From positions 2,436,935 to 2,500,934 of the forward strand of contig JAGMWG010000003.1 in the NCBI GenBank assembly GCA_020744225.1: DNA of 64,000 bases. The letters run 5' to 3'. The translations under genes were made by a program, and so were the position numbers. Position 1 is the stretch's first letter, and the number at the start of each line of letters is the position of its first letter. Source of the stretch: Paraphoma chrysanthemicola (taxonomy: Eukaryota; Ascomycota; Dothideomycetes; Pleosporales; Phaeosphaeriaceae). The notes below the pieces were generated by a model that saw nothing but the letters and a program-made list of their open reading frames with translations, had not been told where the DNA came from and searched no databases. Positions 57,573 to 64,000 of the stretch are shown here, one piece after another.

Positions 57573-57712
57573 CCCTAACTAATATAAGGCAGGGTTTTAG
57601 GCCTAACTAATATAAGGCAGAGTTTTAGGCCTAACTAATATGAGGCAGGGTTTTAGGCCTAACTAATATGAGGCAGGGTTTTAGGCCTAACTAATATGAG
57701 GCAGGGTTTTAG
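57573..57712 (+). repeat. 28-bp tandem repeat, five copies
   Basis: Unit begins gcctaactaatatgaggcag and continues ggttttag; copies at 57573-57600, 57601-57628, 57629-57656, 57657-57684 and 57685-57712, then a partial one. The first two read ataag and the last three atgag, consistent with G to A change in part of the array. It lies just upstream of the terminal helicase gene. Confidence 0.9.
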
Positions 57713-57894
57713 GCCTAATTTTCGCCAAATATCGCTTAACGTTAGGGTTTCCTACTTTTCGCACGGCAATTCTGAGACCCGAAACCCACTTCATCAACCC
57801 CCCAAAACCCAAGAACTTCTAACTATTATCCATTAATATTTAGTACAGATTCATCTTAAAATTACATGCACAATCAATCTCTAGAGTTGCAGCA

Positions 57895-60800
57895 CATCAG
57901 TCTTGTGTTGCGTCGTTGAAATCACTGCTGCAGACACAGAGGACGTTGAGATAGAGAACCCCATCTAGGACAGCCGAGCAGCTGTCACGCAAGCTAAGCA
58001 GCAAATCAACAACAGCGCACGTTGCGCAAACGACCGACAATGGCCGCAGAAAATTACTAGAGAGAACTGCAACACTGTTATCTGCTTTCTTAAAGAATTT
58101 AGCGTTCTTGTGTGCAAACAGCACTATACAGGAGTTGTTAATCTTGACAGGTACTTACGAGAACAGCATGGAACCCCCATTGCACAGCGACGACAAGTAC
58201 TAGAGCACTTTACACAATTTTCTGTTGTCAATCCAAGTACAGTCGAACTGCCAGAGGAGCCCGCAGCGCTCATTCCCAAACTCGGGGCGCCGTTAAGCAG
58301 TATGCAGTGCAGAGCGTGCAGCTTCATCACAGTCAGCACGAGCAGCATAAAGACACACTACAGAAAATTGCACCAACTTTCTTGGACAGGGGATAAAAGC
58401 GCATTGTATTCAACTGTGAAAGTTCAGACGTTTTTCAGCAGCAGGGGGTTGCAGAAATATTTTATTGTTGATTTAGGTACTGAAAACAATATTAAGAATT
58501 CCGAAAGATTGAAACCAAACCAGGTTACTCAGCAGCAGCTTAGCGATTATCAAAAAGTGCGAAAACAGATTAACGACGACATGCAAGTAATGAAAGAGGC
58601 AGCAAAGACTAATAAAACTAGCTGGTTCACGAGAACAAAGTAGTTGCCGTTTCTAAAAGGCCGCAATCTCGCTCATCTAGGCTACGCAGCCCGCTTACCC
58701 AATCGCAACGAGGCAAAGCTACGTCTTGCTGCTAAGCTAACAGAAAAATTAATTAAGCAGAGTGTGAGGGGGCTAGCGACACTTCCAGATAAGACACGGC
58801 AATAGCTCAAAAGTGCAAAGCAGACAGAGGTTAATATACGTCCGTTAGCGCGAATGCAGAACTCTGAGAGTCAAGCAACGTACGCTGGCTACATAGTCCG
58901 ATTTGTGTGCTTCTATCTCCGCATCATCACCAACGAAGAGCGTCGAGTAGATGAATTTTTATCACAAGAGTCTCAGCTTGTTAACAGCAGTAATAAGAAA
59001 AGCAGCGAGGATAGCAGCACGGAGAGCGAGTGCAACAACAGTAGCAAGGACAATAACGCTGAAAGCTCCAACAACAACAGCATTGCGCCGCCGCGCACAC
59101 CGCGCAAGAATACGCAAGTTAACAAACTAAAAGACGCGCGGGAGCTGTTTACGTGGAAGGGCGATCAGAAGGCGCTGGCAATGCAGCTCTAGCTGACGCT
59201 AGACGACAGCAACGCGACCGCTCAGACGAGCGCTCTGCTTAACTCGCTAACTTCATTTATTCTTACGGGGTATAGTAATAACGCGATGTCGACTAGTCTA
59301 GTGCAGTATCTCGCCGTGCTAGGCATAGACACGCAGACGAACCGCTTGCGCACAGCAAAGAATTACTCGTACATGCTAGCTAGCGTTGTGTACTATACCC
59401 GGGTGCTAGCTGTTAAAAAGTTGCTTCCGGCAGCTAAACGTAAAGATCAGACAGAGGAAGATCGCGATCGATTCTTAGATATGCGCAAGAAGTATCTAGC
59501 AGACGGCTCGTACAGTCCAATGAGTGCAATGCTTAGTCTGCTAGCATACGGCAAGCACGCAGCGATGAACGAAGAGAACGCTGGCAACACTTCTTAGTCG
59601 CCCGACAAGAAGACTTTCTATCTTAACGGTCAGCCAATCGAGGTTCAACGCTTCTGCAAGATAGCACAGAGCATGGAGGCTAAGTTGGTGGAGCGATTCT
59701 AGCAGCTGTGCTAGGTCAACAATGTTGCTGACCGCTTTGCAATTGATCTAGAGCAGATTACAGACGACGTTACGTTCACAACGCGGGGCAAGTCTTTTGT
59801 AACAACTGCTGGCAACGGTCTGTCTGAAGGGTTGGCTTAGATGCTAAAGCAGGCGCGGAGTACAGAGGGCGGCATGCGACTGCAGACTTCTGACGGCCGG
59901 TGGAGAAGGAAAAAGGTGCGAGAGTATCTGCGCGAGCTAGACCGTTTCAAGGAGCTCAAGCTGTGTTGCGTGCACGTTGAACAAGGTCAGCCGGCTCGAG
60001 GGTCTGAGATTACGACGACACGGCATCGCAACGGACTACTGCAGGACCGCAATTGGTATATCATCGCTGGTATGATGGTATCAGTGGTTCGCTACTACAA
60101 GTCGCAGTCTCAGTTTGACGCGCCGAAGGTAGTGCCGCGCTTTCTGCCGCCGCGGTTGGGACAGATTATGGCGCTCTACTTGAGTTACTTGCAGCCGTTT
60201 AAAGAGTATCTTGTGGTGCAGGTCTTGGGTGGTGGGGTGCACGACTACATCTGGGGCGACGGGCAGGGGGCATGGGGCACCGACCGACTTACAAGGGTGC
60301 TGGAGCGCGAGACAGGCAAGCGGCTCGGTGTCAAGCTACATACGCTGGGGTACCGTCACACTGCTGTTGGCATTGGCCGGGTCAAAGTGGGCGAGTCATT
60401 TGGTCGGGGCTATCAAGACGAGGTGGGGGAGATGGATGAAGCAGAAGTGGACGAAGATCAGGAAGATCTTCTTGAGCTGCAGAACTCGCGGACAACGTTG
60501 ATGGGCGTGGGCAACTACAGCGTGTCGATTGACATCGTGAAGCATCTCAGCACGCGGTCGATCGATGCGTTCCGGGCACTCAGCACGGCGTGGCATCGCT
60601 TCTTAGGTGTGGATGGGCAGGCAGCTGAGCACGAAGCGCCGACGCGGCAACGGAAGAGAGCGATGCGGGAGAGCATGTCTGGGCTGGCGATTCTGCCGAA
60701 AGAGAAGGCGGTGCATGTAGAAGACACGCGGGTTACGGCGGTACAGCGAGCGCTACAGAAGGTGTTGGGCAAACAAGACGTTGGGTTTCGGTCGATGGAG

Positions 60801-62414
60801 CAGGAACAGGCACTGTACGCGGTGCTGGACAAGCAGACGCCGCTCGTGGTCGTGCTTCCGACTGGGGGAGGGAAGAGCTTGCTGTTCACGCTGCCGGCTT
60901 GTGTGGAAGAGACGGGCGTGACGGTAGTTGTTGTGCCGTACCGGGCGTTGATTGAGGATCTGGTTGGCCGGATTCGCGATGCTGGAGTCGACTGTATGGA
61001 ATGGAAGCATGGCGAAAGCAACCCGGCGTCCGTAGTGGTTGTCAGTGCGGATGTAGCGGGCGACATGACGAGCAACGGCAACTTCTTGGGTTATGCTCGG
61101 TTGCTGAAAGGCAAGGGGTTGCTGCAGCGGATTGTGGTCGACGAGTGTCATCTGGTGCTGACGGCACGGCACTGGCGAGAGAATCTGCTCAAGGTCAAGA
61201 ATCTGCGACTGCTTGGGTGTCCGATGGTGCTATTGACGGCAACGCTGCCGCCGTTGCAGGAGGGCGAGCTGGAGGCAAGCATGCTTGTGAAGAATGCAAC
61301 GTACATCCGGGCCAGTACGGTAAGGCCGAACGCTCGATACTTTGTATCGTGGTGTCAACGCAAGGCGCTAGAGAATACAGCGCTGTGGATGTGCGAGCGA
61401 TGGGCTGCAAGGCTGCGGCGGACGGGACAGAAGGGGGTTGTGTATTGTCTCAGCAAGGCGCAGAGCGAGCGGATGGCAGAAGCGCTGGGGTGTGCATACT
61501 ATCACGCGGGCATGGACGCTGACGAGCGGGCTGATCGACTGCAAGAGTGGGTAGAGCATGGTGGGTTGATTGTAGCTACGTCGGCGCTTGGAACGGGGGT
61601 GGACTACGCGGGGATTGTGTACATCTTGCACGTTGGGATGCCGTGGAGCATTACCGACTTCGCTCAGGCAAGTGGACGTGGAGGACGAGGCGGAGAGGAG
61701 GTCGATGTGGTAGTGGTGCTTGAGCAGGGGGAGGTTGAGAAGAGGATGGAGCGAGAGAGCGATGACATAGAGGTGGTGGCAATGGGGCAGTTTCTGGTTG
61801 GGAGCGGGTGCCGACGGGAGCTGATGAGCTCGTATATGGATGTGAAGGGGGTCGGGTGTCGAGAGATAGAGGCAGTCCGTTGCGATCGATGTGGGGAGGG
61901 GGAAGATGCTTGGTTGGAGGAGCAGGAGAATTGGGCTCGCGAATGGGCTACGGTAGAGGAGGCGTTTAGTGAGCTGCGGAATGGATGTGCAATCTGCTGG
62001 ATAGTGGGACAGGAGCATGCAGCGAGACAGGAGGATGAATGGAAGAAGCATAGGACGATGCAATGCACGGCGTGGGAGCACGCAACAGGGGCGGGAGCGG
62101 ATGAGTTCCGGAAGAAGATGGTGGACCGGACGGTGAAGAATAATTGTCGGCGGTGCTGGGTGAGTCAGAAGTACTGCGCAACGGGGGAGGGGATGGACAA
62201 GCGGTGTCAGTGGGCGAATGTGGTAGTGCCGCTGGCGTACGCAGCGCGTCTGACTCGGAGGGGCATTGCGACAATGGGAGATTGCGGATTTGGGGAGATA
62301 GGAGACGATGCATACGCTGGATGGTTAGGGAAGAGGCATAGGGAGGAGGTATGGGGACAGGTGTTTACGAACGCGATGGCGATGGCGATTCGGCTTATAC
62401 TGCAATGCCGTTAG
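57895..62414 (+). pseudogene. Terminal telomere-linked helicase (OrsD zinc finger + RecQ-like), frame kept, eight TAG stops in 5' half
   Basis: About 1,500 codons in one frame with no indel. N-terminus: OrsD fingers (SVLVCKQHYTGVVNLDRYL; MQCRACSFITVSTSSIKTHYRKLH). Then come conserved LPFLKGRNLAHL and ATYAGYIVRFVCFYLRI, an acidic Ser/Asn tract and a helical region. The helicase begins near 60.7 kb. In the open 857-codon part from 59841, Walker A PTGGGKS is at residues 340-346, DECH at 434-437, LLTATLPP near 470, and a motif-VI-like QASGRGGRGG near 611; a Cys-rich C-terminus (CDRCGEGED, CAICWIVG, CRRCWVSQKYC) follows. Stops are at 57966, 58641, 58803, 59190, 59595, 59700, 59712 and 59838, all TAG. 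Three are TGG in the 14-kb fragment. As written a full protein is not made; a helicase-only product from an ATG near 59841 is possible. Ends about 1.46 kb from the telomere repeats. Confidence 0.85.
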
Positions 62415-62672
62415 GTAGGAGAGTATAGTAAGATGTGGTTAGGGTAAGAATACAAGAAATAGAGATGTGTCCGCTTACTTGTAGGGTAGGCGCAGAGATA
62501 AGAATTCAAAAATTGGCTACTCAGGTAAGGGGTTCAGGGTTATAAATAGAGAATACTCTGTACTAGCAACAGTAGGACATGAAATAAGAAAAGAAGAAGA
62601 GTAAGCCCGCGCTAAGGCGTACAGTGTTATGAGAGATGTTTTATCTTTAATGTGTGATGTCTAACTGGTTAG
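62415..62672. other. 3' flank of the terminal helicase
   Basis: Short spacer before the satellite arrays; nothing recognised. Confidence 0.4.
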
Positions 62673-62940
62673 TTGTCTGATGTCGGTTGTCTGATGTCGG
62701 TTGTCTGATGTCGGTTGTCTGATGTCGGTTGTCTGATGTCGGTTGTCTGATGTCGGTTGTCTTTGTCTGATTTTCTGGTTCCGGGTGTCTGATTCCGGGT
62801 GTCTGATTTCCGATGTCTGATTTCTGATTTCTGATCTCTGATTTCTGATTTCTGATTTCTGATTTTCGATTTTCGATTTTCGATTTTCGATTTTCGATTT
62901 TCAATTTTTGATTTTTGATTTCTGAGTTCTGATTTATGAC
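62673..62940. repeat. Subtelomeric short-unit arrays (14-bp, then 7-8-bp)
   Basis: Six perfect copies of ttgtctgatgtcgg at 62673-62756. These grade into variants built on gtgtctgattccgg, then tctgattt and finally gattttc repeats to about 62940. The steps look like successive expansion of mutated units from one original. Confidence 0.9.
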
Positions 62941-63083
62941 TTTTACTTGGAGGTAAATATCTGGGGTGGTAGAACAGCTGTTACAGAGAATAACAACACG
63001 TAAGAGAACTACGGAAAAATGAAGTATAAACCGCGCGAATTAGCAAGGTATTATAGGAAGAGCATATGAGGGTAGAGAAAAGA

Positions 63084-63720
63084 CAGGGTAGGCGGCTGGG
63101 CCGTGATACAGAAGAAGAGGGTAAGAATTAGGGTGAGGGGTTTATAGACAGGGTGGGCGGCTGGGCCGTGATACAGAAGAAGAGGGTAAGTATTAGGGTG
63201 AGGGGTTTAAAGACAGGGTGGGCGGCTGGGCCGTGATACAGAAGAAGAGGGTGAGTATTGGGGTGAGAGGTTTAAAGACGGGGTGGGCGGTTGGGCCGTG
63301 ATATAGAAGAAGAGGGTGCAGGGTAAGGGTGAAGGGAAAGACGGGGTGGGCGGTTGGGCCGTGATATAGAAGAAGAGGGTGCAGGGTAAGGGTGAAGGGA
63401 AAGACGGGGTGGGCGGTTGGGCCGTGATATAGAAGAAGAGGGTGCAGGGTAAGGGCGAAGGGAAAGAAAGGGGTGGGCGGTTGGGCCGTGATACAGAAGA
63501 AGAGGGTGCAGGGTAAGGGTGAAGGGAAAGACGGGGTGGGCGGTTGGGCCGTGATATAGAAGAAGAGGGTGCAAGGTAAGGGCGAAGGGAAAGAAAGGGG
63601 TGGGTGGTTGGGCCGTGATATAGAAGAAGAGGGTGCAGGGTAAGGGCGAAGGGAAAGAAAGGGGTGGGCGGTTGGGCCGTGATACAGAAGAAGAGGGTGA
63701 AGGAAAAGACGGGGGTGAGT
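63084..63720. repeat. 63-66-bp subtelomeric satellite, ten copies plus a decayed one
   Basis: Each unit contains ggcggYtgggccgtgatAYa followed by gaagaagagggt. The first three copies then carry attagggtgaggggttt and the later ones gcagggtaagggYgaaggg. The copies change from the early to the later type at about 63300. A degenerate last copy is near 63720. Confidence 0.9.
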
Positions 63721-63771
63721 AGTTAGGGTGTGATGTAAAAGAAGAGCGAAACGGCTAACCCGGGGTCAAGT

Positions 63772-63845
63772 AGAGAACCGCTTAGGTCAGAACGCGGAGC
63801 GTTTGAGAAGAAAAAGAGAACCGCTTAGGTTAGAACGCGGAGCGT
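63772..63845. repeat. 31-bp direct repeat, two copies
   Basis: Copies at 63772-63802 and 63815-63845, core gagaaccgcttaggt then agaacgcggagcgt, with one C/T difference. It sits immediately inside the telomere. Confidence 0.9.
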
Positions 63846-63872
63846 AACTGACGAGGACAATTGATGAGGATG

Positions 63873-63934
63873 GGGTTAGGTTAGGGTTAGGTTAGGGTTA
63901 GGGTTAGGGTTAGGGGTTAGGTTAGGGTTAGGGT

Positions 63935-63969
<35 letters not shown>

Positions 63970-64000
63970 GGTAGGGTTAGGGTTAGGGTGAGGGTTAGGG
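63873..64000 (+). repeat. Telomere, (TTAGGG)n
   Basis: TTAGGG units run to the last base with irregular ones interspersed: TTAGG, TTAGGGG, TTTAGGG and one TGAGGG. The G-rich strand points 5' to 3' to the right, correct for a right chromosome end. The window therefore ends inside or at the end of the telomere. Confidence 0.97.

Noticed and set aside
57966..59840. TAG as a read-through or reassigned sense codon in the terminal helicase
   Set aside because: All eight stops are TAG in an indel-free frame, which is tempting, but three are TGG in the internal paralogue, TAG is also a normal terminator of intact genes here (for example at 10646-10648 and 30499-30501), and RIP-like change explains the pattern.
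61368..62081. 237-codon minus-strand frame
   Set aside because: Antisense to the helicase C-terminal part; composition is the complement of a GC-rich coding strand.
62647..62904. 85-codon minus-strand frame rich in ENRKSEIRNQ-type repeats
   Set aside because: Pure translation of the short-unit satellite; no reason to think it is expressed.
63272..63574. 100-codon minus-strand repeat protein
   Set aside because: Translation of the 63-66-bp satellite; stays open only because several units are 63 bp.
62673..63720. CRISPR-like array
   Set aside because: Units are directly adjacent without unique spacers, and the host is a eukaryote.

Overview
This window is the right-hand end of a chromosome from a filamentous ascomycete, most likely a Dothideomycete. 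The evidence is short spliceosomal introns of mostly 45-61 nt with CTAAC/CTGAC-type branch sites, fungal-specific families (Zn2Cys6 regulator, rhodopsin-domain membrane protein, 2EXR, KRE9/KNH-like, OrsD), repeats mutated in the style of RIP (CpA to TpA), and a terminal (TTAGGG)n array whose G-rich strand runs off the right edge. The genus is not resolved from the sequence alone.

Layout. 0-10.7 kb is gene-bearing: the 3' end of an aldo/keto reductase, a decayed leucine-rich-repeat gene, a five-exon sugar transporter, a DUF1593/Sde182-type hydrolase and a GH5 exo-1,3-glucanase-like enzyme. 10.7-24.8 kb is a degenerate island. It holds an AT-rich RIP-mutated block, a truncated second copy of the polyol dehydrogenase gene found intact at 38 kb, an inverted 5' fragment of a telomere-linked helicase, pogo/Fot-type and LINE relics and a WD40 scrap. 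One intact six-exon rhodopsin-domain gene (18.5-19.9 kb) survives there beside a broken relative. 24.9-30.5 kb has a sulfite-oxidase-like molybdoenzyme, a broken MOSC-oxidoreductase fusion gene and a ToxD-like zinc-type reductase.

31-47 kb is a compact metabolic block in which every model splices to a complete frame. It contains a Baeyer-Villiger-type monooxygenase divergent from a Zn2Cys6 regulator, a sugar permease divergent from an arabinitol/xylitol-type dehydrogenase, an epoxide hydrolase, and a dihydroxyacetone synthase (formaldehyde transketolase) divergent from dihydroxyacetone kinase. The last pair catalyses consecutive steps: dihydroxyacetone synthase makes dihydroxyacetone from xylulose-5-phosphate and formaldehyde, and the kinase phosphorylates it.

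48.5 kb to the end is subtelomere. Three OrsD-zinc-finger/RecQ-type modules lie in the same orientation, pointing at the telomere: a heavily mutated OrsD relic, a heavily mutated helicase relic, and a last copy. The last copy keeps a single 4.5-kb reading frame broken only by eight TAG codons, all in its first 2 kb, with the helicase half fully open. A RIP-mutated 2EXR gene and tandem repeats lie between the second and third modules. Satellite arrays and about 130 bp of slightly irregular telomere repeats close the chromosome. Comparison with the internal 14-kb fragment shows that at least three of the eight TAGs replaced TGG, which supports RIP-like decay rather than recoding.
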